Source: Megalonaias nervosa
Taxonomy: Eukaryota; Mollusca; Bivalvia; Unionida; Unionidae
Assembly: GCA_016617855.1 (NCBI GenBank)
Contig: JAECUM010001155.1
Location: 124,001-188,000 of the forward strand
DNA: 64,000 nucleotides
Direction of reading: 5' to 3'
This document shows, one piece after another, positions 1 through 15,100 of this stretch. How positions within the stretch are numbered: the stretch's first letter is position 1; every line of letters starts with the position of its first letter. Position numbers and translations under genes: made by a program. The notes below the pieces were generated by a model. That model ran no database searches. It was not told the DNA's origin and worked only from the letters and a program-made list of their open reading frames with translations.

Positions 1-433
1 ATTGGGACACATACAAATAATTATTTTATTCCTGTCCCAGAACTTGTGGTGAAGCTGTTCTTCACCTAGGTCATATGTACCAAGACTTATGAAACAATAA
101 ATTTGTGTTCAGTTTGCACCTCACCCCACCCACTGCACGTTGCAATAAAATAGATAACACACTTATTTGATAATAAAATTAAAGAAACTAACCTTTTATT
201 GATATCATTTATTCTGCTTTTTTTTCATCATGAGCATTAAAGAACAAAATGTATCCACAAACTCTGTATATGTTACTGGACACAGCAATAATACAAATGA
301 TTCTGCTAAGATCTTAAAGCTGAAATGAATATTATCTAGAAAAACAAGATTATATACTCCTCTACTTGACCTCCAGACAGTTAGCATTTTCCCCAAAAAA
401 TAGTACCTAATGGAAAATAACCTTCCAGAAGGT

Positions 434-747
434 TCCTAATGTTTACCTCGGATGCGGGAGGTCATGGGTTCGATCCCCGGTCGAGTCATACCAAAGACTT
501 ACAAAAATGGTACTAACAGCTGCCTCGCTTGGCGCTCAGCATTAAGAGGTTAGTGTTAGGACTGGTCGGCCTGGTGTCAGGATAATGTGACTGGGTGGGA
601 CATCATGCTACATGTCTGCAGCATGATGCCCCAGTGCTAGACATCACTATAAACTGCCACACTGCAGACATCGTAGCGATATGACTGAAAAATTGTTAAA
701 GCTACGTTAAAAATCACAATCACATCACATCACATCCTAATGTTTAC
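434..747 (+). mobile_element. tRNA-derived SINE, 5'-truncated, with target-site duplication
   Basis: The copy begins inside the tRNA-like head (CTCGGATGCGGGAGG, then the B-box GGTTCGATCCC). It runs through a tail seen in three other copies here (near 2421, 11541 and 37609) and ends in a CACAT-rich tail. It is flanked by a perfect 13-bp duplication, TCCTAATGTTTAC, at 434-446 and 735-747, so the element itself is 447-734. The A-box half of the head is missing, as expected of 5'-truncated target-primed insertion. Confidence 0.88.
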
Positions 748-1205
748 AGATAAAATCTGAGTTACAACTAGAAAGTTTGTTATAAAAATTATAATAAGAA
801 ACTTGGTAAACACAATATCTTTGACTCAGGCAAAGATAATACTCCAAATAGTTAACTATGCTCAGAGAAAATATTTAGCTATATGTCAGTTGTTTACAGA
901 ATTTAAAAAAATAAATAATTCAGATGAAGTAGAAAATGAGCTTCATTCTGGACAAGGTTACATTACAGTGTTACATTATCAATAACATATAATGAAATCT
1001 TTTTAAAAAAGTTTAAAAAACAACAGTGTAAATGAAACATACATAACAATACCTCAAAGGACAGCAAAGAAAATTTATTATGTAAATATATCAGTTATTT
1101 AAAGGTAAATTATGAAAATTTTTGTTTCTTGAATCTTCCATATGTGAAAACGCCATATTCCAACTTATGTACACTGTGAAAGAGTGTACTTTTTTTCAAT
1201 ATTCC

Positions 1206-1248
1206 CCTCTCTCTCTCTCTCTCTCTCTCTGGCTGGCTGGCTGCTGCT

Positions 1249-1325
<77 letters not shown>
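1206..1325. repeat. Compound (CT)n-(CTGG)n microsatellite
   Basis: Two (CT)n runs, about 1207-1230 and 1250-1296, are separated by GGCT and GCT repeats and followed by (CTGG)n to about 1325. Low-complexity open frames on both strands here are artefacts of the repeat. Confidence 0.95.
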
Positions 1326-1903
1326 TTTTGCTGTCAAATTTTCCCCCAGTTAACGCCTTTTATGATCATTTAGAAGGATTTGTGATGATTTTATTAAATA
1401 TGCTTGGATATAAATGAGAATGAGAATTAGGGCCCACTTTGAATGCACTTTATAGCATGTACCAGTGGGACAGAGTCAAATCAGTAGATACCATTGTTCA
1501 TTGTCTTTGTTTTGAAATTTTAAAAAAAGGAAAACAATGAATTTTTTTATTTATTTTGCTTTTGATCAGAATTTGTGGACATGCAGCACAAATTATATCA
1601 TTTTTGCAAAATACTTTTACATTAGTGGCTGGTTGGCTTGTACTAGAATGATGTAACCCAGGATGCTGATCCTTAGACAAGGGGGGCACGCTGTAATGCA
1701 GTCATTTTGAACAGTACATCACTTCTTAAATTTTAACACTGAATTTCAGGAATTTGGCTTGATTTTAAAAAATTCCATTAAAGGATTAATAAATGAATAT
1801 TTTGAAAATTTTGTTTATTATTTACCTTTAAGAGATGCATGTACCACATATAATCACATTAATATGAAACACTGTGTTATAAAATGCTTTATATTTATTT
1901 CAG

Positions 1904-1995
1904 ATTACATAATTTTGACGGACGAATACCATTCAATTTCAGGATCTGGATTGACTTCTCCCAATGTTGTAGCTCGTATTCCAATGAAGAACTTG
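1904..1995 (+). CDS. TMEM244: TMEM244-like exon (internal, first visible)
   Basis: The acceptor is TATTTCAG and the donor G|GTAATT. The reading frame that fits the next exon gives FDGRIPFNFRIWIDF and ends SNEEL plus one base of a split Val codon. A competing open frame across the same bases (IILTDEYHS...) does not join in phase to any downstream exon. Confidence 0.65.
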
Positions 1996-4900
1996 GTAAT
2001 TTTTAATTACAATCTTTACATGGTTATGTTTTTAAAGCCAAACTTTTGTTTAAAAAAAAAAAGATATATGTTCTCATTTAGAGCTAGTCTGTATTTTGTA
2101 CATATAGTTCCAGTCCTCAAAGTAAATGTTTTTCATCCACAGGCTTAGGGCTGGTGACTTTGAACTAAATCACAAACCCTGACTACAATTCTGTGTACCC
2201 AGATAAAAAAACACCTACCATATTTTCCTGCCTATAAGTCTGTACAAGTCAGATTCACTACTTTTTAAAAATATTTCATCCTTGAATCCTTGATCAATAA
2301 ATGTTGATGTGGAGTATTAGACAAAGCCAGATCAACACATTGGCTTTACCTTTTTCGTTAATAATGTCCAGTTTCATGGATATTAATGGTATCACTATGC
2401 TACTTCAGATTAATTGGGCAACCACTCTGGTGGCCTAGTTGTTAGAGCATCTGCCTCGGATGCAGGAGGTTGTGGGTTCGATGCATGGCCGAGTCATACC
2501 AAAGACTGTTAAAAATGGTACTAACAGTTGCCTCTCTATGTGCTCAGCTTTAAGAGGTTAGTGTTAGGACTAGTCGGCCTGTTTTCAGGATAATGTGACT
2601 GGGTGGGACATCATGCTACATGTCTGCATAGATGTTAAGCGAAATAAGCTTTTACAGTGTGACTTATGAATGTTATATGACTGAATGTTGGATAACTCTG
2701 TAGACTTACTTCCTCAAATGGGGTCACAAAATCACCTGACCTAAGTGTGCTGGTTTGGCAGTTTCTTCTTTAGTGCTGCCAGCGGCAGATCAACATACTA
2801 ATCAAACATATTCCTAGCAGACTCAGTGTCCTGTCGATGTTCTCTCCAAAAAGGGTCATGTTATCCATATGGAATGGTCCCATTGTCTCTGGGGGTGTTT
2901 GATGATTGGCCATCGTAACAAGGTGGAACCACAAGTAGGCCACCTTTGTTTCATGGGTTCTAGGTCCTAAAGCTTGGGCAGTAGATGTACTGTCAATCAG
3001 TTGGGGTCATGGGCATTTGTGTAATCCACATGGTCTTAGTATTGAAAGTAATACAGAAAATATGTGGTTAGAATTCTGATAGCCCCTGTCTGTTGGGACA
3101 AGTCCTGGGTCAGTGATCTACTTGATTTAGTGATGGACCTACCCAGGAATATTACAGCAAAACCTAATCTCCAAACTTTCATGGTCAAAAGTTTTATACC
3201 CATTTGGATCATCATCTCTGTCATTGCACTTGTTGGGACAGCCTTGAAAGAAAAAGAATTTAGACCTTCAGTTGCAGAGAGAATCTCAAAAGCAAGAAGG
3301 CCCTCCACTCGGAATGCTTATGAGGGCAAGGGGTGTGTTTTCAGGGATTAGTGTTGGGTCAGTAACATAGTCAGTTTAAGTGCCTCAGTCCCCAAACTAG
3401 CCAACATTTTTCTCTGGCTTGACGAAGAGAAAAAGTGGGCACCAGTTACCATAAAAGACTACTGCTCTTTGATATCTAACACATTCAGGCATCATGGCAG
3501 AAGAGTTATCAGTCATGATAAAGACCTATCATACCAAATAGCCAATTTTTATTTTATTTGAATAGGCCAAAATCCTTCACCCTGTTTCAGATGCATTTGC
3601 CATGGCTCAGTTCAGAAAAATTGAAGCCATTAATGCAGAGCTTGATGAAGCTGTTATCATACTAACCCGTTTCCTGATAGTTTTAGCTGTGGCTTGCAAG
3701 TTGAGAGACTTGCCTTTTCAGTCGACCCAAACTATCTTCAGTTCAGATCCAATGGTTTGGTGATCTTTGTGACTCAACCAGGCATAGTAGTCATAGTAGC
3801 CAAGAAGCAGTCATAATTGGGCAGTCAAACAGTCATTGTATGCTTCCTCTCATTTGTAGAGAAGTCAAGAGCAGCAGCCATGAAAGATAATGTTTGTGCC
3901 CTCAAGCACTACTTGAGGCACACAGAGACAAATCATGTCATGCTCAAAGTTCTTTTTTCTCCCCGTGAAGGTGAGAAAGCTTCTGAGTCAGATCTTTATG
4001 GCTTAAGTGGGTTATATCATTGGCGTAATCTGACATCTCAGTAGATCAGAATTACCTCATAAGAATTTCAGCTCATGAAATAAGAGCGGTCTCTGCAATC
4101 CATGCATATGAACACGTTTTTTTTTAAGTCAAAGACAGAGAAGCTGTTGACAAGCATGCAGTGTCAGCCTTCTTGAGTTTTATATTAGGGAGCTTCAAAG
4201 AGACAAAACTTAAATCTGGTGGGTCAATTAAACTAACACAGCCTCTAAGTTTCACTGGATTTGCCACTGAATTTTGACAGATTTTAATAATCATCTTAAC
4301 ATGATAGAGTGGTCATGTGACCATATGCTGTCTTGCTTTAAGTAGGAGAATGGGTTATCGATCACATAGGGAATCCAATCTTTCTTTCTTCCCTTGAAGG
4401 ATACCCAGGCTATTGTTAGGATGCACAACATTCCATCCTATTACCTATGCTCCTTATGTTAATGTAATTGGGGAACAAATTTGATGGAAAAAGCAAATTT
4501 TTAAGTAGGCTGTTTCTCTGATAATCACGTTACTTAAAACCCCTTCCAACCACCCCACCATGTGAGCATCCTCATTGGTATATCGCTAAGCTAGAGACAC
4601 CTGGTGATGGCAAGGGATGTAATGGGCATGACTTAATGCTTTTTTGTTTATGTCACATACAGAAAGGATGAATTTTCGTCGTTTTAGTGGGCTGGATTCA
4701 GGAGGTATGAGGCTTATATCCCTAACATTAATATGTGATGGGGTAAGTATACTCGGAGAAACATAATTTAATTTTAAAAAATTTTAAATTTGAAGACAGT
4801 TGGAAAATCATCTTAATATTGTGGATGGAAAATAATGTTTTAATTAGAGTTTCTGTTGTTTATTGTTGTTATAAAAGTATATTTAATATTGAAAATTAAA

Positions 4901-7900
4901 ATGAAAAAGTGTTGCTGATATATTAATGTGTGTAGTTGTTAGTTGTATCATTATGTTAAAAATATAAATCTATGTAAATTTGTTTTGTGTTTCTCATTTC
5001 ATGTTTGAAATCTTTTCATGATAATTGGTAACATTGAGAATCGTAATGTTTAAGTTCTGATAAAAAATAATGATGACTTTTATGCCCATGCATAATTAAA
5101 AAAGGTGGGTATTATGTCTTCTTGCCAGTCTGTCCTCTATTAGAAATGTAGTGCATCTCCTTCACAATTAAAGATAGACTTTTAAATTTAGGAACATGAT
5201 TAGGGGTGGTCATTAGATGTGCAAAGTTGTTTCAGAATTGTAATCATGACTCATGGGATGGGATGTGACCAGTGTTTTGATTAATAGTAAAACAAATCTG
5301 AATATTTGAAATATTGTAGGTTGAAATCTGACTATAACATATGTATGGGCATTTTGGGTTACACTCTCTGGTCTTGTCCAAGGATGGTCCCTGTGGATAT
5401 GCTTCACCTGAGGCACAACTTGGAAACTTTTGAGATTCCCAATCAGTAACCATATATCCATTCACTAAATATCTACCAACATTTATTATCGTAATTACCA
5501 TTTGGTTCTAAATTATCTGGTCATATTTATACTTGATTGATTAAATGATAAATAGTGTATATGCATACATTTTGTCATTAATTCAACCTGGGGGAAAAAA
5601 AAAAATCATCACTGTAGGTGTACTTAACCTCAAAGACCTATTACAATAGTGACCATCAAAGACTTTACATTGCAACTCAGTAGACTACCACAAATGATAA
5701 ATGATTGCTAGATATATTGTTTTGAAATGAATATTAATCACAATCTTGTGTTTCTATCACCTTCAGCCATAGCTAGCACCAACATAGTAATTGATGGACA
5801 TGCACCGAAGCAAAGCAGTATATGGGAGGAGGGGCTGTTCTTGTTGATATATATATATGACTATTTGTCTCTATAGTGTGATTATACAATACTGTATATG
5901 TATATATTTATGTATCATGGTCTTTACCTTTAAAATTGTTTTCATAAAATAAATTTCTTTGCTAAATCCAAAAATGTATGCTTGTCAAAAATTGGGAGAT
6001 ACTATAGTTATGGTTGTGGATATAGTTGTAGCATGAATTCCTCACTGATGGAATCTAGGCATTACCGTAGTATAAATTTGATTTTGTCCATCTTCTGTTT
6101 CTTTACTTTGCCTCTCTGTTTTTTGAAACTTGGGTTTTTTCTTATTCCAGTGCACTTAATCTCCCAGCTGTGTACATTTGGTCTCTCAGGCCTTGTGTTT
6201 GGACTTGTCATAGACCAATGGGTGTGGGATTATTCACTAACCTTGTTTATAATCCACATAGCATTGACTTCCCTAGGTAAGTTTGAAGCTGTACAGTAGA
6301 CTCATATTTTTTATCTTGGGTAGAAGAAAGTTTCTTGCTAGGTGCCCAGAAAATAAAGATAAAATATCTTTATGGTTGAATTTACACTGACTTCCTCAAG
6401 CATATCGCAGGCTGCAGGCATTGCCAATTAAGTATAAGATGATCAGTTTCATTGGTAGACAGAATTGTCTATTTATGCAGTAGTAAACAAAAAAGACATA
6501 ATGGAGTACCGTATATACTCGCGTATAAACCGAATAATTTAGGAAAAAATAAAGGCCTGGAAGAAGGCCGGGGGGGGGTCGGCTTATCCGCAGGCCGGTG
6601 TCTAAACTTGAGTTTTTAAGTCTTTTTTGTTGACTGCTGTAAAGGCTGCAAATCTTGGGACATGAAAAAATAGTTTTCTCTGTGTCCTAAGACATATGCA
6701 TGCAAAAGAAATCATTTTCGTTGACCTGACACTTATTAAACTGTTATCAAGTACTATGATTGATTTTGTTATTATTTTGCATGTGCATATTTTCTGATTA
6801 CTCCAACATGAAATTAAATAAAGGTAAATACAGACATCATAATTCATGGGCCAGTTGAGTTTACCCGGGAGACCAGGCTGAACTATAATGTACAGTACTT
6901 GCACAGTGCAAAGCGTGCATAGCATCATTTAAATCCTTATTTATTCCCAAACATATTAAATGCAGATTTGGCTTTATTCATTGTTTTGACCAAATCGCAT
7001 TCTTCCAGATAACATTTCAGCTAGTCTTTAATAGCTGTTTCATTTACATTGAATCACGCAATCATGAGTTACTCATTTTCAGTTATACAATATTTATGAA
7101 AAGGTATGTACATTTAATTGTACAAGGCACATAACCAGCATAACTTATATGTTCACAAAGGGTGGTAATAATAAAGGCTAAAATTCTCATTATAGCTCAA
7201 CTAAGATCATTATCAGTCTGTGTTAGTTTTTTGTTTTGGCTGAACAACATCATAACATTCCACACAATTTAAAGCTTTATGTTTCAGCGTCTCCTTAGAT
7301 GATAGTTGGTGGATTTGTCTTTCGTTTTCCGACAGCAATACAGACCAGTTAATCATTAAAACCCTGAAATTGGCTTGTGTTAAGAGGGAATTTTAACCGG
7401 CAACTATACCAGTACATTGATGTATAATTGCCTTTCATTCCATAATATTAGCACGATTACCATAGTTTTTGGAGGGGGGAGTAAGGCGTACCTGTCAACT
7501 TTTCAAAAGCCAAGTAGGGAGACTGAATAAAAAAAAGAGATTGGGACCTAAAATCAGGAGGTTTTTTGTGGCATTTTTAAAGCCTTGTTTTCACTAAATA
7601 TTGATCGATATTTGGGTCTGATATGGGCGAAATTCACAAAGGACGCGCAGTTTCTCCCTGTGACGCACCTTATTTTCCCCAAGCATGTGCCCTGTTTTAA
7701 TATTCTGGTCAGCTCTGGCCAAACCACACAATAGCTAAAGGTTAGTCTTAAATAAGCAAGCAAGAAAGCCAGCATGACTAATTAAAAGTTAATCCATATC
7801 GATGCAACTATTTTGTGAAAACGACTTGCCCTCGGTCATGATTTAAAGACACCATGTTCTACACTACCGTGTGTTATGCAAGCACCAGCAATTGATTGGC

Positions 7901-10900
7901 AAATAAAGGATTACCAATTTTGTTAACTAGAGGTACCTGAATAGGCAGCCTCATGGTACTGTACATGTGGCAACTATTTTCCCCTCATATATCTGACCTT
8001 ATTCCATTATTGTTTTCTTGTAAGGCATTTAGTATTGTTTACTGTGGAAGGAAGAAAGATCACTCTTGTCACCATTAGCATTGTCTAACATAACTCCCTT
8101 ATGTTAGACAATGCTAATGGGAGCTACCACTCTCCTCCAAGTGCGTCAAGAAGGGGAACATTGAACCCATTCATCAAGAAGGAAGTTGAGGTGGTACCAT
8201 TACCTTCCATGGACAGTTATGGGATGACCAAAACCCTATTTAAATTTTCACAACTCTGGAAACTTAGACAAGGAAGGACAGGCCTGTCTTGCCTTAGAAA
8301 CATGTTCATGGCAATGAAGCCTTTTACGTTTCAGTGAACTGAAATGAGTTATCAGAAGAACCAGTTTCAGCAGGTTCTTCACAAGTATGCTTTGAATGCA
8401 GGTTTCCTCCTCTAGTTATGGGCATCATTTTCCCACTCCTGTGGACTTGGATGCTTCCCAATATCATCTGGAACCTGAGCTTTTCTCCCAGTGAAATCCT
8501 TGGTGCTAATGGCTCCAACCTTGGGGACAATAACTTCTCATGCCATTCTTTTTTTGGCTACTGGCTTCAATCTTTAGGCAAAAATATTGAGGCAAGCTCT
8601 GTCAGTGTCTCTATAAAGTTTCTCCACCTCCACAGAGATTTCACCTTTGAGACCTCTAAAGTCTTGTTGGACAGTAGCAGGAGCCGCTTGATGCGAAGAT
8701 GCACTTTGGAGGTCTTGTCCCCTCTGTAGCATTGCAAGATCTGACAGACAAACAAGACCAGTCCCTAGCCACAACTCTGACCCCATCAGAACTGACCAAG
8801 AAACATGCCATTCTGATCAACAGATGGTCTGCTCCCAAGTTTTTTAAACAAGGCCATCTTCAAAAACAACACAAACTGCATTCAAAACTCCCTGCTGCCC
8901 AGTCTCTGCTTTTTGAGGCAGTCATAGAGGCCAAGGGACAAATTCTTTGTACTCCTCACCCACAAGGAAGGAGGGAGTTGGCCCTAGGGGTAGTCATAAT
9001 CTTTTCCTGCTTTGTCTTCCTCTTCCAGCTTCCTAGTATATGTAGGTGCACAACATGCACCTTTTTCAGAAGCTTGGTCAGGAATCACAGACTATTGTGG
9101 GTCATTTCCACTAAAATGTATGTGTATGGGTTTTGTTTCTGGGAACATCCTCCCCTGTGACAGACATGTCACTGATTTTTTTAAGGGAATATGTGCATAC
9201 ACTACCACAGAATTGATTAGTCAAGAGGATAGAAAATTACCAAACTCCTAGTTCTATTGCCAAATCATTTTTGTGTTGAAAAGGCACAAAATTCTGACTC
9301 CTTATCAATCTTTCTACCATAAAATTTTTTGGGAAGAACATGCTAGAATTAAGAGTGCTGCCTCAGTGAGAAATGCCATAGGGCCTTACAATTGGGCAGT
9401 CTCCATAGATTTGTAGCATGTGTACCTTCACATCCCCATCTTTATACCTCGCAGAAGAAACAGAATTTTGTCTAGACCAGGAGGTATTTCAGTTCTGGCT
9501 CTTCTGTTCAGCCTGACCTTCACCCATGCAGCCTCTACCAAGGTTTTTGGGGTGATGGCATCTCACACGAGTTCTTTAGGGGTCCCCAGTCATCAGTATT
9601 GTGATGACTGGTTGATGCACAGCATCTTCCAAGGTACTCTTCTGAAGGACTTGTCCCTCTCATGATTTATGGTGACTCAGCTGGGTCTAATCCCCAACCT
9701 AGATGAGTTGGATCTCATCCCTTCTTAGGACTTTGTTTCTGTGGGGATCAATTTATTCACAGTCAAGGGAGGTTCACAATCCACCAGACATGACCCTTCA
9801 GATTCTGTCCTCATAACAGGTCTTGTGACCAAGACTTCATTGTCAGCTTGCCTTTACTGTTCTTTCCTAGGAACTCAAAACACAGCTAAGGATAAAGTTT
9901 GCCTAAGGAGACTTCATTTGAACCCTCTCCAGTTCCACCTTCTAGGAAACTGCACAAGAACCAGCTATTGACTCCGATCCAATTGTCATCACCAATTGGC
10001 TTGATTTTGATTGGTTCCGAACCAGAATCCTGTTTCACAGTGTTACGAGTCTATGCTCGTAAAATTAATAACAGAAAAGAGTGAAGACAACAAGCTTTGT
10101 AAATTTAACAAATAATTTATTTCCCTAGAATACAAAGTGAAAATTAAGAAAAAAGAACTTACAGTTTTTCAAATTAAATCCAAAAATAATCCAAGAATTA
10201 AAAATAGAAGTCATAGTAATAAAATGTCCTGAATGAAACTGAGTTCAAGTCCCAGTGAGATCCAGAATTGAAGGCGATGATGTCTGTAATATCCTACAAA
10301 GTGCAGATGTGTCAACAGTCTCTTGTTGAATCACAGAAAATATTATTCCAGTTTTGAATTCAGTATAAATTCCAATGAATGTCTTTATCCAAGAATTTTG
10401 TCAGAGCTCTTTTGTATTTCCAGAGAAAAGAATCACTTGAATTCAGTAATTTGAAGAAAATAAAATTCAGCCCAAACTGGTCACAACATAATACAACTTA
10501 ACATGTCAAGTGTTTGAAGCCCAACTGACAAACCTTTATCAAAAGATCAGTTATATGACTAATTAAGACGTAAAACAGATTCCCAGATGAGGGTCAAAAG
10601 TTCATTCTTCTGAAAAAAATAGAAGTTTGTTACCAATTGGCACATGATATTTGTCGCATAATACTGGTATGACCTTGGCTCAACTTAATGATTCTTACTC
10701 TGAGAAAGATAAAAGAAATATAAAAAAAAGTTGCTTACCAAAACTGTCACTGATTTTGTAACAAGATTAGCAACTCAATACATGTTTCTATTATTAGTTG
10801 TTTACATCAATGAATTAAAAAAAATTTAAAAATCAGGTCAAACAGAACTGAACTCAATTCTGGACAATGTTACATTACAATAGCATGTAATGGAATAAAA

Positions 10901-12066
10901 AAAATTAAAACTAACAAACAAACAATTAAATATACATAACAACAGGCACCAAACCCACTCTTTTCTGTACAGACACCTTAGATTCCGGATGGGGTGCTGA
11001 TCTGTTTCCAGACTTCCTGATAGACAAGCCAAAGACGATTACCCCAAAGGAGGGACCTGTTATCACACCACAGGTTATCCCTCTTAAAAAATAATCATCA
11101 TATTTTCTACTTTCATACTTGTCGTATCTGAAACATTGGATCTGCCAAGACCAGTTTTCCAGCAAGTTTGCCCAGGCTCTAGGTAATTCACTTCTGAAGA
11201 TTATATTGCATAGTGGAGAATCTTCTGCAGTTGGTTCAGTAGTTAATGTATCAATCCTAGCTGTCCTTTTCAGCTTTCTGATTTCGTCTTATATATTGAG
11301 CCTAAAGACAGGTTTTCCTGTTTTCCTAACATCAGTATGGAGGAGCAAAATCAGTGCCTTGTCAGTTAAGGAGTAACTATGATTCGGTTTCTGTTCTTTG
11401 CCAATCCAGATTTTTGGCTAACAGTTAGAAACCTACAGTGACCCATTTCTGTCGAGATTCCCAGTCTCATATCTCTGCTGGGGATAATCAAGATAGGCTG
11501 ATGTGACCATTTAGGTTAACGGTTTTCTTTTTTTGCTTCCACTTGGTGCTCATCATTAAGAGGTTAGTGCTAGGACTGGTCAGCCTGGTGTCAGGATAAT
11601 GTGACTGGGTGGGGATATCATGCTATATGTCTGTGGCACGATGCCTCAGTGCTAGACATCACTATAAACTGCCACGCTGCAGACATCATAGTGATATGAC
11701 AGAAAACTGTTAAAGCTACATTAAAAATCCAAACCACACACACACACACATTATTAATTCGCATGCCCCCTACCCGATGTGGAAGAATTACGTTAAACAA
11801 TCTCACAAAATTAATGATCCAAGCCTTAGCTTTATAATTTATATGAAAATTTTCTTATTTCAGTTATGTTGGAGTTTCCAACCAATTGGACATGGTGGGT
11901 GTGTATTGGTAAGTGTTGTCATAAATACGAAATCACTTGATGTATACTAGATTGTGAAAAAGTATTCCCCGTTATATCAGGATATTGTTTCTTCTTTATA
12001 CAATTTGTATAATAATTATCTGCATTTAATTATGCTTTAAATCATTAATGCCTATTGATTTAGCCA

Positions 12067-12116
<50 letters not shown>

Positions 12117-15100
12117 ATATATATATATATATATATATATACACGTCAGTGCAAGAGGTGGAGAATCAATACAAAATGATAATACCCTATACAAGTTACT
12201 TAATATTCAGCAGTCGTGAATAATCATTAGTCATTTACGTTTTTATTCTTTAAATTGTGAATTCATCTGTGACTGATGATGCAGCAGAAAAACTCATTTT
12301 TTGTCGTAAAAAAAAATAAAACTATTGACAACACCAAATCGCCTTCTACAAATTCACACAAGGTGATGCTCATTATGCCACCACCTTGCCAATTTCATGC
12401 TAATCATCTTATCTCAACTGCATGTTCAGCATCAAGGAGGCATTGCAGATGTGTTCCCCATGTATAATGAAGTATTTTACTCGTCATTTAATAACCAGTT
12501 CTGTGCAGTGTTACTCTCTTGATTCAAATCTTGTCTACTTGAGTCTGTTTTCTTTTCTACACTTCCAGTGTGTCATGCAGTGAAATATGTTAAATTGAAT
12601 TCTAATTGGTGGTTATTGTTCATTCCATTGTATAAAGACCCCATTATTTTCTTTTTTGAAACAAAGTAAATACCTTAATACCAATTAGCTGAATACACAA
12701 TTATCAAAAACTTATCTAAGGAGGCTATTCATATTGTAAACCATTTGTGGGCCAGAGAAATGTTTGACAGACCAGATAGAAATGTTAGACAGGCCAGATA
12801 GAAATGTTAGATGAGCCAAATCTGATCCACAGACCATATTTTGCCCACCCCTGCCATAATGTCTTCCAAATTTAAGTAAAGATTTGAAATGGGTAATGAG
12901 ATGTTTTTAAAGCATTCATGCAGAGCAAAACAAAATGTGTGGTGACCAAGATGAGACGTGCCTCTGATCAAATGGGGCAATCTGAGGAATGACCTGAAAG
13001 GTTTAATTAAAGTCACTGACAATTAACAGGTAGTCTGTTTGAAAGAATTTTTGTTATCTTGTCATGGATGAGAATGACATATAAATAAATGCAAAGTTTA
13101 TGTCTGTCTATAATCTGCTTACTGGAAATACAACCAGTATGTCAACACACGTAATAGGGCACCAACTAACAGCTGACAGACCTTCTAAAGATGGAAAGAC
13201 AATAAAGTTGATAGGTGTATCAAAAGGTATCATATCGTAGGATGTATATTGTGAATTATATTGATATGCTGCACAGATGTTTTGTTTCAGCCCTAATAGC
13301 TATGTTCTTGTAGCATTTAAAGATCTAGAGGCTCGTCAAATAAAAAATGTAGCTATGAATGATTACACCCATATGAAATCCAGCAGCTGGATTTGCCCAT
13401 TCCAGCCCTACTCTGACTCAGATGCCTTATATAACCAGCTTCACAATAAATGAACCATCACATGTTACCCAGTACCGGACATATCTTGTACTGGCACAAG
13501 AGAGTTTTATCACCATTTCCAACTCCATTGCAACCTGGTATTTACTATGGCAACACCGCATTGCTGGACACTGTACCGGTCTTACACTGTCCAGTGATAT
13601 ACACAATTAACACCTGGAGATAAAAAACCTTATCCCAACATAACTGGAGCATCACTCTCATTATAACCGTATCCCAACATAACTGAAGCCCCATTCATAT
13701 TAACAATTTCTTTCAACCTGCTCTGCAGCAGTGTCTTCACATGTATGGTAGAAGGCTCATATATCATCCCTCCATTCCATGTTTGATGATTCACACTCAT
13801 AAGCGCTATCTTCCTGTCTTGAGTGGATGATATCCAGAGAAGATTCGGCCTTCCATGCATCAGTCAGAGGTTTCCTGGCTTCTGCTGCCAGTGTTTTGTC
13901 TACCTCCATCTACTCCATTGTTGACTGCTTACAAAGTTCCTGCAGGACAGCTGTGATTCCAATAACTACCTCAACATGTATTACATTGTTTTGAGAGATG
14001 GTATCAGGACCTAAGTGTGAACAGGCCTTTATTTTCACACCAACTACTCCCACAGACCTGTTTACACCTGCAGATTCTCCATATTTTGAATAGATGAAGC
14101 CTGAAAAATACTCACTATGGATCATTTGGACAAGAATAAGGATAATGGTGGAATCTGCCAAAAATTACATCTTAATGTTTCATTTCACTTCTAAAATTTC
14201 TTTTCGTGAGAAAAAAAAATTACTTCATCATTGTCACAGAAGTGATGGTTCCTGTGCAGACTGGTCAACTGTCTGCAGGCATCAAAGGGAACAGCTGGCA
14301 GTTGTTTTTTTTAAATGACAAACCAGCATCATGTGAAAAGAAAATTGGAACAAGTTGAAAAGTCAAGTGCTAGCCAGAAGTTTTTAAAGATTTATACAGA
14401 TATTTAGCCACTTATTAAAAAAAGTCAAACAAGGAGTTCATATGTTCACTTTGGTGTGTGTGAATTGGATTTTTCTGTCACATGTGGTGGTACAAGTGAT
14501 GTGAAAAGACATATTGAGTACAAATCCCACAAGGAATGGGCCAAAATAAAAGACACAAATAAGTGTCTGTCCTCATTCTTTAAAGAAAAGTGTCCAACAA
14601 TGAGGAAATGCACATTATATGTGCTGAAGTGATGATTTTGGCTAAGTTTAACTTGCCATTGAAAACAGCTGATTCATTAAACCAGGATGTAAGCTAGTGT
14701 TTCTGGACAGCAAATTCACGGCCAAGAAGGTAAACCATATAAGAATTTAGTTAGAAAAGGTAGAAAGATAACTGGTTTCAGGAAAAGATTTTCCTTTTCT
14801 TGGTAAAAGAAACAGATATGTATTTTGTCATTGTCATTAAAGACAATAAATGTATTTCTGAATGAAGGTTTTTTTTTTTGTTGTTGAACTGTTAGCTTTA
14901 TAGCTATACTACTGACAGCTGTTGAAAACTATGGACAGACTGATTTGGACTACTGATTGAGCTTGGAAAGGATAAACAGGTCTGCTTCCATCAAATTTGA
15001 GCCATACTTTCTACAAGGCATATACTGTTTTTTCATCTTAGATCACAATTTTTGACAGAGACATTGTGGGCCTGAGAATGTCAAAAGTTTCTCTGTACAT

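Noticed and set aside
1759..2148. 129-codon open frame across the TMEM244-like exon
   Set aside because: Only the 92 bp between the AG and GT sites, in a different frame, join in phase to the other exons; this frame continues into intron sequence.
2421..2500. tRNA gene
   Set aside because: A- and B-box-like elements are present, but the cloverleaf is incomplete and a SINE tail follows; the other copies show it is a SINE head. The same applies near 37850-37928.
6651..6928. Host exon on the - strand
   Set aside because: The open frame lacks matching splice signals and any recognisable content.
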